Below are positions 7,956 to 15,355 of a stretch of DNA of 64,000 nt, piece by piece. The notes below the pieces were generated by a model. That model was not told where the DNA came from. It did not search any database and worked only from the letters and a program-made list of their open reading frames with translations. This stretch comes from Syntrophomonas sp. UBA4922. Its GTDB lineage: Bacteria; Bacillota; Syntrophomonadia; Syntrophomonadales; Syntrophomonadaceae. The DNA lies in assembly GCA_002398825.1 (NCBI GenBank), contig DHBS01000051.1:13245-77244 (forward strand). Direction: 5' to 3'. Position numbers and translations under genes: made by a program. Positions within the stretch are counted from its first letter, which is position 1; each line of letters starts with the position of its first letter.

Positions 7956-8180
7956 AGCTCATTGCAGGTAGAAATCATGACCGCAACGAATAGTAACTGG
8001 TAGAATAGAATTATATATTAACCCGGACTCCCTGCTTATCGCTGATGAATCAGTTCTGCCGGCTGCCTACCGGTGAAGCAGCGGCAACCGGGTCTCAAAG
8101 CGGCAAGGGCTGGGAGAACGGAGGGTCTGCTGCGTTGCGCGTGGCGTATAGACGTTTATATGGAGAGAGGAGGAGCACAA

Positions 8181-8933
8181 ATGGCAACTATGGACAAATG
8201 GGATGAACAGTTTACCCAGGAAGATTTGGCGCGGTTAGTGGTTGATATGATGCATCGTACCGTTGTACATCATGTCTTCTGGTTTAAAGAGGTCGAACAT
8301 CAGATGGGGACCGAGGAAGCCATGAAGATATTCGATGCGGCTTATAAACGCAGCTATGACACCCAGATGAAACGCCTGGGCAAGTTCTTCGGTTTTGAAA
8401 TGGTGGAGGGAGTTCCCAAGCCGTTCCTGGAGATGCCCAGAGAAAAACTTTTGAGCTTGCTGACTGATCTGGGGGTCAATTGGCTGGCCGGCGACGGCAT
8501 CTGGTTCCAGGCGGTCGAGTTTAAGCATGGCATGTATGACGCCAAACGCTGCAATGACACCTGTTGGGCCAAGTTCTCTCCCTTTGAAGCCTGGTCTATT
8601 AAACGCTATTTGAATCTTCCCGAACAGCCGGGGATCGAGGGCGTCAAACAGGCCCTGCAGTTGAGGATGTATGCGCGCATTAACGTGCAGTCCATCATTG
8701 ATGAAGGACCGAACAGCATCGTATTCCAGATGAATGATTGCCGGGTGCAATCGGCCCGTAAGCGCCAGGGACTGGATGATTATCCCTGTAAATCTGCGGG
8801 ATTGGTGGAATACAGTTCTTTCGCCCGCACCATTGATTCCCGGGTAAAATGCGAGTGTATCGGCTGCCCGCCGGATGAGCACCCGGAAGAATGGTTCTGT
8901 GCCTGGAGATTCTATATCCCTGAAGAAGCCTAG
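8181..8933 (+). CDS. DUF6125 / ATC-hydrolase-like protein
   Basis: This 250-aa cytosolic protein resembles the family around L-2-amino-thiazoline-4-carboxylic acid hydrolase and DUF6125. Supporting features are the helical N-terminus with VVHHVFWFKEVEHQMG, the core FQMNDCRVQSARKRQG, and the Cys-rich C-terminus YPCKSAG...CECIGCPPDEHPEEWFCAW. The Cys/His set could bind a metal. The start is the ATG at 8181 with GAGGAGG in front; the open frame upstream (8073-8180) looks non-coding. Substrate and pathway are unknown. Confidence 0.65.
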   Translation: MATMDKWDEQFTQEDLARLVVDMMHRTVVHHVFWFKEVEHQMGTEEAMKIFDAAYKRSYDTQMKRLGKFFGFEMVEGVPKPFLEMPREKLLSLLTDLGVNWLAGDGIWFQAVEFKHGMYDAKRCNDTCWAKFSPFEAWSIKRYLNLPEQPGIEGVKQALQLRMYARINVQSIIDEGPNSIVFQMNDCRVQSARKRQGLDDYPCKSAGLVEYSSFARTIDSRVKCECIGCPPDEHPEEWFCAWRFYIPEEA

Positions 8934-8938
8934 AGCAA

Positions 8939-9150
8939 TGTAGCCCAACACCCTGCTTTAAGCAGGATGTTCAGACTGTCGACAAAAGCGAATAACTGCG
9001 TTGCTCAATAGGTCCGCTCCATCGGCATACTATTTGTACGCCTCAATCGCGGGCCTATTGAGCGCCTGGTTCTTCGCTTCCGTCCCTGCCCTGCAAACCC
9101 GTTGACTTTGTCAACAAGCCCAACCCTTGCTTTAAGCAGGGTGTTTCCTT
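8939..9150. repeat. Palindromic intergenic repeat element (REP/MITE-like)
   Basis: The gap holds a composite repeat. Two direct copies of CCCAAC(A)CC(C)TGCTTTAAGCAGG lie at its ends (8943-8965 and 9119-9140). Between them is a long imperfect palindrome: GCTCAATAGGTCCGC (9003-9017) pairs with GCGGGCCTATTGAGC (9048-9062), continued outward by AAGCGAA/TTCGCTT. A GTTGACTTTGTCAAC hairpin lies near 9099-9113. No ORF or transposase is present. This is typical of small non-autonomous repeats, but other genomic copies cannot be checked here. Confidence 0.55.
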
Positions 9151-9163
9151 CAGGAAGGTGATT

Positions 9164-10345
9164 GTGCTGCGTAAAATACTGAAGCTTTTCTTTGCCCTTG
9201 TTCTGGTCGCAGGTGGTTGGACAGCTTATTCCTGGTACGGCGGGACCTTGTTTGGACCTGAGGCGGTGCCGGTTGCCTATCAACCCCAGACCGAAAACAT
9301 ACAACACCTTACCATCACTGCGGCTGGTGATTGTTTGATGCACAACACCCAGATTTGGGCGGGGCAGGAAGGCGATATATTCAACTTCGATCACTTTTTC
9401 CAAGATATTGCGCCGTATCTGCTGGAGGGCCAGATTACCAGCACCTGTTTTGAAGCCCCCATGGCTGGAGCGCAGGCGGTTTACACCGGTTATCCCTTGT
9501 TCAACAGCCCGGATGCCATGGCCGATACCTTTAAGAATGCCGGCTTTGACATCGTCGTAACCGCCCATAACCACATTATGGACCGGGGCGTCAAAGGCGC
9601 CCTGCGCACCATGGAGGTTTTGGAAAGTCGAGGCCTGGATGCGTTGGGAACTTACAGTGCCGCCGAAGACGGGCGTAAACCGGTTATCAAAGAGGTCAGC
9701 GGGATTAAGGCAGGTTATCTGGGCTATACTTACAGCACCAATGGCATTCCGGTTCCAGATGATTATGAGTACATGGTGAATTTCATCGATCGGGATAAAA
9801 TAGTGGCCGATATAAAGGATTTGCGGCCCCAGGTGGATATTGTGATTCTCGTTCTGCACTGGGGAGTGGAATACACCCCTCTTCCCACTCCGGAGCAAAA
9901 GGAAATGGCCCGTCTGTTTCTCGAATCCGGAGCAGATGTGATTTTAGGCAGCCACCCCCATGTTATTCAAACCATGGAAGTAGTAAACATCAATGATGAA
10001 CCCAAATTCGTAATCTACGGCATGGGCAACTTTATCAGCCATCAAAACGGCCAGGAACGCAACAGCGGGATTGTGCTAAAGATTGACTTCAGCAAGGATT
10101 TAAGTACCGATCTCACCCAAATTGAGAAGATTGATTACACCCCTACTTTTTCACATCATTATAAGGCAAACGGCAAAACCCGATTCCGGGTGGTGGCGAT
10201 CGAAGACACCATTCAACGCATTCGAGACGGGCAGGAAACCGTATTTACCAGTCAGGATATCCCTTTATTGCAGGCGGTGCTGGATGATACCCGCAAGCGG
10301 CTGGGTCCTTCCTGGCAAAGATCAGGCATGGCCAGAAATGAATAA
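9164..10345 (+). CDS. CapA-family (poly-gamma-glutamate synthesis type) membrane-anchored protein
   Basis: The 393-aa protein has an N-terminal hydrophobic anchor (ILKLFFALVLVAGGWTAY) and a calcineurin-like CapA fold: AAGDCLMHN (~48), TAHNHIMDRG, LHWGVEY, GSHPHVIQ and YGMGNFIS, which carry the expected metal-ligand Asp/His/Asn residues. Family members act outside the membrane in polymer export or cell-wall metabolism; no capB or capC is nearby, so the substrate is unknown. GTG 9164 is preferred over GTG 9158 because AGGAAGG (9152-9158) is better spaced. Confidence 0.8.
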   Translation: MLRKILKLFFALVLVAGGWTAYSWYGGTLFGPEAVPVAYQPQTENIQHLTITAAGDCLMHNTQIWAGQEGDIFNFDHFFQDIAPYLLEGQITSTCFEAPMAGAQAVYTGYPLFNSPDAMADTFKNAGFDIVVTAHNHIMDRGVKGALRTMEVLESRGLDALGTYSAAEDGRKPVIKEVSGIKAGYLGYTYSTNGIPVPDDYEYMVNFIDRDKIVADIKDLRPQVDIVILVLHWGVEYTPLPTPEQKEMARLFLESGADVILGSHPHVIQTMEVVNINDEPKFVIYGMGNFISHQNGQERNSGIVLKIDFSKDLSTDLTQIEKIDYTPTFSHHYKANGKTRFRVVAIEDTIQRIRDGQETVFTSQDIPLLQAVLDDTRKRLGPSWQRSGMARNE

Positions 10346-10619
10346 ACAATCTGCAAAACTACTTGTTGCATAATTACAGCATTTGCTGCATAATGGCAAT
10401 AAGGTTGAATAGAGATATTATAATAGACCCCCTTGTAACTGCTTGAAAATTTATAATAAATCAGCACTCACAGATAAGATTAGATAACAGTATCCGGTTA
10501 CATTGAATACACTCGCTTGGATTCCCACTATAGTGATAGAATATTGTTATAGCGCGCATTTTACCGTGCCGGCAACAGAAATAGGCCTGCAGTAAGATGT
10601 TAAGGGGTGGAGAATAGTA

Positions 10620-10811
10620 ATGAAAGATCTGCGGTGCAAGAAGTGCAACAAATTGCTCTGTCGTTATCGGGATTGTATCGAGTTGGAGATCAAATGCCCC
10701 CGTTGCGGAACCGTAAACAGCCTTACCAGTTATGTTCACATCACTAAACCAAAGACCGCGAAAGAGGAGCGAAACGTAATACCGGTCAGATCCGACAGCA
10801 ATGTTGGATGA
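10620..10811 (+). CDS. Com-like zinc-ribbon protein
   Basis: A 63-aa protein with LRCKKCNKLLCRYRD then IEIKCPRCGTVNSL, two CxxC knuckles that would bind one zinc. This is the fold of phage Mu Com, an RNA-binding activator of mom translation, and of its chromosomal relatives. No phage genes are near. The ATG is preceded by GGGGTGGAG. It stands alone between two intergenic regions; an RNA-binding role is inference from the family. Confidence 0.7.
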   Translation: MKDLRCKKCNKLLCRYRDCIELEIKCPRCGTVNSLTSYVHITKPKTAKEERNVIPVRSDSNVG

Positions 10812-10882
10812 CTGGCTGAACAGCATTACATACATTGACGGTGGATAGCATTACCACCATGATACCATGAGGGCCTTCGAGC

Positions 10883-10912
10883 ACCGGCAATAATTTGCCG
10901 GTATTTCTTTTT
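10883..10912 (+). terminator. Terminator after the zinc-ribbon gene
   Basis: Perfect stem ACCGGCAA / TTGCCGGT with a 4-nt loop, then ATTTCTTTTT. Confidence 0.85.
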
Positions 10913-10919
10913 GGTGCAA

Positions 10920-11320
10920 GTTTACATATCAGCCTCAGGCGTTTAAGCAAATTGGGGTAAGGTCTAGTACCCGGGTCTTATCCTATCCTATAAAAATGGT
11001 GTTTCCCAATTCCCTAACTAACATATCCTCATTTGAGGAGGGCCGCAGAGCCCCGTCGCTAATAGACGGGGCTTTCATGTGCATGAGAGGAGGTGGACAG
11101 AAGCAACAGAATAAGTCTGGTTCTGTTTAAACCGGGCGGCGCCGAAGCAGGGAGGTGGTTCCCCAGGGGAATTGTCAACCTGAATCAGCAGTTGTCCCAG
11201 TTGTATTCTGTCCCTGATCGGTTGCATGTGACCGGGGTCATCCCGGAGACCTGCCTCAAAAACCACATGTAACGTTGCTCAATTTTGTGAAGAGTCGTAA
11301 AGAAGAGGAGGAGGAGAGTA
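10920..11320 (+). promoter_or_regulatory. Gene-free leader region before the CoA-transferase genes
   Basis: These 400 bases hold no convincing gene. They contain GGGTAAG/CTTATCC (about 10956-10985), AATTGGG/CCCAATT (about 10951-11013) and a strong 9-bp stem AGCCCCGTC / GACGGGGCT (11049-11057/11065-11073) followed by only three T. The last could be an attenuator or the end of a small RNA. The CoA-transferase ribosome site GAGGAGGAGGAG is at the end. No known riboswitch core was recognised. Confidence 0.35.
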
Positions 11321-12298
11321 ATGGGTTCCATAAACCAACTTTCTCTGAAAGAAGCGGTCGCTCTAATTCAAGACGGCGATTGTTTGGCATTCAGCGGTTT
11401 TACTATCTGGCGCCGGCCCGCAGCTATGTGCTATGAAATCCTGCGTCAGGGCAAAAAGAATCTGCACCTGTTTGAAGTGCAGGGCGGATTCCACAGTGAA
11501 GTATTAGTCGGCGGCGGCGCCGTAAAGCTATGGGAAGGCAGCTGGATGGGCCAGGAAATCCTGGGAAAAACCGGCGTAAACCTTTCCAGAAAACAGGTTG
11601 CCGGTGAGGTTATCGTCGACGATTTGAGCCATGGCCACGCAGTAGCCCGGGTTATGGCCGGGGCAGTCAATGTCCCCTTCTTCCCCACTGCGTTAGCAAT
11701 GGGAACAGACATCTTAAATCCTGAGTATGATGGATTTGCCAAAGCCGGTCTGCGTACCGGAGCCTATCCCAAGATCCCCAAAGAAAAATACGTTAAATTC
11801 AAAGATCCCTTCTATGACATGGGGGAAATGCTGTTGATGCCCGCCATTAAGCCCAATTGGGGCCTGGTCTATGCACCCATGGTAGGCGATGAAGGTACGG
11901 TCCGCGTACTGGCGCAGAGCTACAACGACTCAGATGTCATCAAAGCCTGTGACAAGGTTATCGTGGTCACTGAGGAAATAGTGCCTGATGAATACCTGCG
12001 CCGCGACCCGTCTGCCAATATCGCCACCGGGTATGAAATCGACTATGTGGTGGTTTGCCCCTGGGCAGCTCATCCCACCGGATCTCAGTACTATTATGAC
12101 ACAGATGCCGATTTCCTCAGGAGCTTCAACTCCAACACCAAGAAACAGGACGGCTTTGACAAATTTGCAGAAGAGTGGATTTTTGGGGTAAACGACCACT
12201 GGGAATACCTCGAAAAGCTTGGTGTAAAACGCCTGGAGACCTTAAGAGCCAGTCAGGCAACCGGCTATTCCAGCAGGGTGAAAAGGGGGACGAGATAA
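11321..12298 (+). CDS. CoA-transferase subunit A (glutaconate CoA-transferase family)
   Basis: This is the alpha subunit of a family I CoA-transferase that moves CoA between carboxylic acids. The 325-aa protein has the early LIQDGDCLAFSGFT loop, GSWMGQEILGKTG and PIGDEGTV-like PMVGDEGTVRV. The end ...KRGTR-stop abuts the ATG of subunit B with no gap. It is preceded by GAGGAGGAGG. The acid is not shown by the sequence. In a fatty-acid-using syntroph it could activate butyrate, isobutyrate or a similar acid at acetyl-CoA expense, which is inference. Confidence 0.85.
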   Translation: MGSINQLSLKEAVALIQDGDCLAFSGFTIWRRPAAMCYEILRQGKKNLHLFEVQGGFHSEVLVGGGAVKLWEGSWMGQEILGKTGVNLSRKQVAGEVIVDDLSHGHAVARVMAGAVNVPFFPTALAMGTDILNPEYDGFAKAGLRTGAYPKIPKEKYVKFKDPFYDMGEMLLMPAIKPNWGLVYAPMVGDEGTVRVLAQSYNDSDVIKACDKVIVVTEEIVPDEYLRRDPSANIATGYEIDYVVVCPWAAHPTGSQYYYDTDADFLRSFNSNTKKQDGFDKFAEEWIFGVNDHWEYLEKLGVKRLETLRASQATGYSSRVKRGTR

Positions 12299-13111
12299 AT
12301 GACTGCAAGCACTGAATACGCAAAAGTCGGGGAATTCAAACCCATAGACCTGCTGGCTGCCGCGGCTGCCAGGGAAGTCCGGGATGGCGACGTCGTATTT
12401 GCAGGAACAGGTCTTCCCATGCTGGCCATCGCTTTGGCCCAGAATGAACATGCGCCCAATGCTGCATGCATCTATGAAGCCGGCAGCATTGACGGCAGGC
12501 CGATTGACCTGCCTACCTCCGTGGGCGATGCCCGCTGCGCCTATCAAGCTGCCAAAGCCGGCGGTTTGTTTGAAACCTTCTATGGTCAGCTTCATGCCGG
12601 ATATGTTGATCTGGGCTTTTTAGGAGGCGCGGAGATCGACAAGTACGGCAGCCTCAATACTACCTATGTCGGCACCCATGCCAGTCCCAAGCAGCGCTTC
12701 ACCGGCAGCGGCGGCAATGCCGACATCCTTTCCTTCGCTCGCAGAACGGTTTTGATCATGGTGCAGGAAAAACGCCGCTTCAGTGAGCGCCTGGAATATG
12801 TGACCTCACCGGGCTGGATGGTGAGGAACTGGCCCGATACGGAATATGTGCCTAAAAGTCAAGTCTATGGCAAGTACTGCTATGGCGGACCCACCGCCTG
12901 CATTACCGACATGGCCATATTCAGATTCGACGACAGCGGCGTCATGTACCTGGATACTGTACATCCCGGATTCAGCGCGGAAGATGTCAAGAACAACGTG
13001 GACTTCGATCTGGATATATCCAGGTGCAGCGGCGAAACCAAACCGCCGACCTACCAACAGCTGGAGATACTCTACAAAGTCGTAGACCCCGAAGGAATCT
13101 TCCTGCCCTAG
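12299..13111 (+). CDS. CoA-transferase subunit B (glutaconate CoA-transferase family)
   Basis: This is the beta subunit carrying the catalytic Glu that forms the glutamyl-CoA thioester; the best candidate is the Glu of IYEAGSIDGRP (~61). Other family features are GTGLPMLAIALAQ, DLGFLGGAEIDKYGSLNTTYVG, GSGGNADI and TDMAIFRFD. Length is 270 aa. It starts directly after the stop of subunit A, so the two are translationally coupled, and a terminator follows. Confidence 0.87.
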   Translation: MTASTEYAKVGEFKPIDLLAAAAAREVRDGDVVFAGTGLPMLAIALAQNEHAPNAACIYEAGSIDGRPIDLPTSVGDARCAYQAAKAGGLFETFYGQLHAGYVDLGFLGGAEIDKYGSLNTTYVGTHASPKQRFTGSGGNADILSFARRTVLIMVQEKRRFSERLEYVTSPGWMVRNWPDTEYVPKSQVYGKYCYGGPTACITDMAIFRFDDSGVMYLDTVHPGFSAEDVKNNVDFDLDISRCSGETKPPTYQQLEILYKVVDPEGIFLP

Positions 13112-13139
13112 CCATCATTGTGACAGCAAGACCGAAAAA

Positions 13140-13168
13140 GGCCCCGGGTTTTCAATCCGGGGTCTTTT
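13140..13168 (+). terminator. Terminator of the CoA-transferase operon
   Basis: Stem GGCCCCGG / CCGGGGTC (one G-T pair) with a 9-nt loop, then TCTTTT. Confidence 0.85.
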
Positions 13169-13329
13169 GACGCAAGCAGGGGGTGACAGACTGTGCCCAT
13201 GCCTGCGCCTTTTGCGTCAGTCTCAGTGAAAGCATTACAACAGTTTACACGTAATTACAAATATATGCAGAAGAGGGTGAAAAGAGAAAGGAGGCTTACT
13301 TGGTGGCTTTTTACCCGTCTTTATCCGGA

Positions 13330-13358
13330 TTGCTACAGAAATACCATCAATGTATAAT
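13330..13358 (+). promoter_or_regulatory. Predicted sigma-A promoter of the FN3-repeat protein gene
   Basis: TTGCTA (13330-13335), 17 bp, TATAAT (13353-13358). Transcription would start near 13365, leaving a short leader with the strong AAGGAGGG site before the ATG at 13403. Confidence 0.6.
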
Positions 13359-13402
13359 TGTGAAAACATCGTTTTATAAATTAAAAAAGGAGGGCTGGCT
13401 TC

Positions 13403-15037
13403 ATGAGGAAGTTACGCCAAGCAGGAATCGCCGCCTTACTGAGCTGCGCATTTTTATTGTGGACTTTATCTTCCGGTGCGGGTGTGGCTTTAGCTGCTGC
13501 AAAACCCGATGTGAGTGCATACTTTGCTGAGGTAGAAGATGATTATGTTATCCTGGAGGGCGTCGTCGATGATGATGGCGGAGATGATATTACCGAATAC
13601 GGGTTCTATTACGGTGAAGACGAAGATGATATGGACAAGGTCAAGGTCGGCAGCAGTATCAGCGAAGGCAGGGATTTCTCCAAACGCTTATATGTTGATG
13701 ATGAGCTCGATGAAGGCACCACCTATTACTTCCGGGCCTATGCCAGGAGTTCTGCAGGAACCGGTTACAGCAGCGTCAGGAGCTTTAAAACCGAAGGCGG
13801 GAGTGGGAGTTATCCGACGGTAATAACCGAGGATTATGATTTAGATGGTGTGAATGTCACCATATACGGCAGTATTGATGACGACGGCGGCTATGATATC
13901 ACCGAATATGGCTTCTACTACGGTGAAGATAAAAACGACATGGAAAAGATACGGGTCGGTAGGACCGATATCGATGAAGGCGACGAATTTGAATATGAGC
14001 TGGAAGACCTGGACGAAGACACCCGGTATTATTATCAGGCCTATGCCAAGAACTCTAAAGGCACTGACTATGGGGATATTGAATATTTTTACACCGATGA
14101 GGACGAAGGCGGGGGAAGAGACAGCGATAAGCCTGATGTCACCACCAAGACTCCGCTGGTAGGCGTTGACTATTTCCTTTTCTACGGAATCGTAGATGAC
14201 CGGGGGGACTCCGATATCAAGGAATACGGATTCTACTGGGGTACTGATAATAATCCCTCCAATAAGGTGAATGTGGGAACAAAGATTGACGAAGACCGTA
14301 CCTTCAGTTATGAATTTGATGATCCCAAGGCTGGGCAGACCTATTATGTCAAGGCTTATGCCCGCAATTCCTCCGGGACCAGCTATGGCGATACGGTCCG
14401 GGTAGGCTCGTCGAAAACCGGCAACCAGGCCAGCCTGGATGTCAAGGTGACCAATGTCGTGTCTGGCTCTGCTACCTTAATGGGCACAGTATTATCCAAT
14501 GGCGACAGTACCATCACCGAGTACGGCTTCTATTATGCCCCCACCGGTGGAACCGAGAAACAGATCCGTTTCTTTGGCAGTATCAGCGCCAACATGCCTT
14601 ATCAGTATTATCTGGGAGGTTTAACCCCCGGTACATACACGGTAAAATCTTATGCTGTTAACAGCGCCGGCACCGCGTATAGCCTTCCGGCCACCATTAC
14701 TGTTAGCGGAAGCGGCAGTGGCGTGGTAACTCCGCCACCCACCACCACGCCTGCTCCGGCAGGAAAAGCGCCGGTGGTCTTGGTCAGCACCCCTGCACCA
14801 GGTATGGTGATCACCCGGGGACAGACCATAGAGATCGCTTCCAGCTCCACTGACGATGTTAAGGTTGAAGCCATGGGAATGTATATAAACGGGATCCAAA
14901 AGTTCCGCTGCACCGGCTCCAGTTTCCAATACTTCTGGAGTACAGCCGGTATCGCCCCGGGGACTTACACTATCCGCATCACTTCCTGGGACGGGGTTCT
15001 GGTAGGTGAACGCGTCTTCAGTGTGACGGTTAATTGA
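13403..15037 (+). CDS. Secreted acidic FN3-like repeat protein with C-terminal Ig-like domain
   Basis: The 544-aa precursor has a signal peptide (basic start, hydrophobic core, cleavage around ALA/AAK at ~31-33). Four repeats of about 95-100 aa follow (roughly 34-130, 136-232, 241-337, 344-434). Each has a G-x-V-x-D(D)-GG-D-ITEYGFYYG first half and a (T/Y)YYxxAYAxNSxGTxYG end, as in FN3-like repeats of surface proteins. Repeats 1-3 are very rich in Asp/Glu; repeat 4 is not. A Pro/Thr linker (TPPPTTTPAPAGK) leads to an Ig-like domain (~455-544). No LPXTG or membrane anchor is present. It is probably extracellular; acid-rich loops may bind calcium. Role unknown. Confidence 0.75.
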   Translation: MRKLRQAGIAALLSCAFLLWTLSSGAGVALAAAKPDVSAYFAEVEDDYVILEGVVDDDGGDDITEYGFYYGEDEDDMDKVKVGSSISEGRDFSKRLYVDDELDEGTTYYFRAYARSSAGTGYSSVRSFKTEGGSGSYPTVITEDYDLDGVNVTIYGSIDDDGGYDITEYGFYYGEDKNDMEKIRVGRTDIDEGDEFEYELEDLDEDTRYYYQAYAKNSKGTDYGDIEYFYTDEDEGGGRDSDKPDVTTKTPLVGVDYFLFYGIVDDRGDSDIKEYGFYWGTDNNPSNKVNVGTKIDEDRTFSYEFDDPKAGQTYYVKAYARNSSGTSYGDTVRVGSSKTGNQASLDVKVTNVVSGSATLMGTVLSNGDSTITEYGFYYAPTGGTEKQIRFFGSISANMPYQYYLGGLTPGTYTVKSYAVNSAGTAYSLPATITVSGSGSGVVTPPPTTTPAPAGKAPVVLVSTPAPGMVITRGQTIEIASSSTDDVKVEAMGMYINGIQKFRCTGSSFQYFWSTAGIAPGTYTIRITSWDGVLVGERVFSVTVN

Positions 15038-15099
15038 CCTGAAGCCAGATACTGGTTTCTAATGATAAGCTGATTGCCAGGATTTCTGTAAAGAATCAA

Positions 15100-15126
15100 C
15101 AAGGGGCGAACCGGGTTCGCCCCTTG
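15100..15126 (+). terminator. Terminator after the FN3-repeat gene
   Basis: A 13-bp perfect inverted repeat CAAGGGGCGAACC / GGTTCGCCCCTTG around a single G, followed by TTG. The remaining gap to 15355 is AT-rich with no clear gene. Confidence 0.7.
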
Positions 15127-15355
15127 TTGCCGTCCGGATATTATTGCCCGGGGCAACTGACGGCCTGGCTAAGAACTATAATGGTGAAGTGACTGCAAAA
15201 GGATTATTTTCCGGGCAGTTTCGTGAAATATTAAGGAAATTCTTTCTTTGTCGACTCTATTGAGAAGGAACTGAAGGTGTGAAGAGAGAAAAGCATGATA
15301 TAAAAATTATAAAGCCGCTAGATAATTAAATTGGCTTTAGGGGGAGGAGTTTGTA

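Noticed and set aside
13300..13530. 76-codon plus-strand ORF with an AGGAGG-like site
   Set aside because: It runs out of frame into the clear signal-peptide gene at 13403 and covers that gene's promoter; composition is not protein-like after the overlap.
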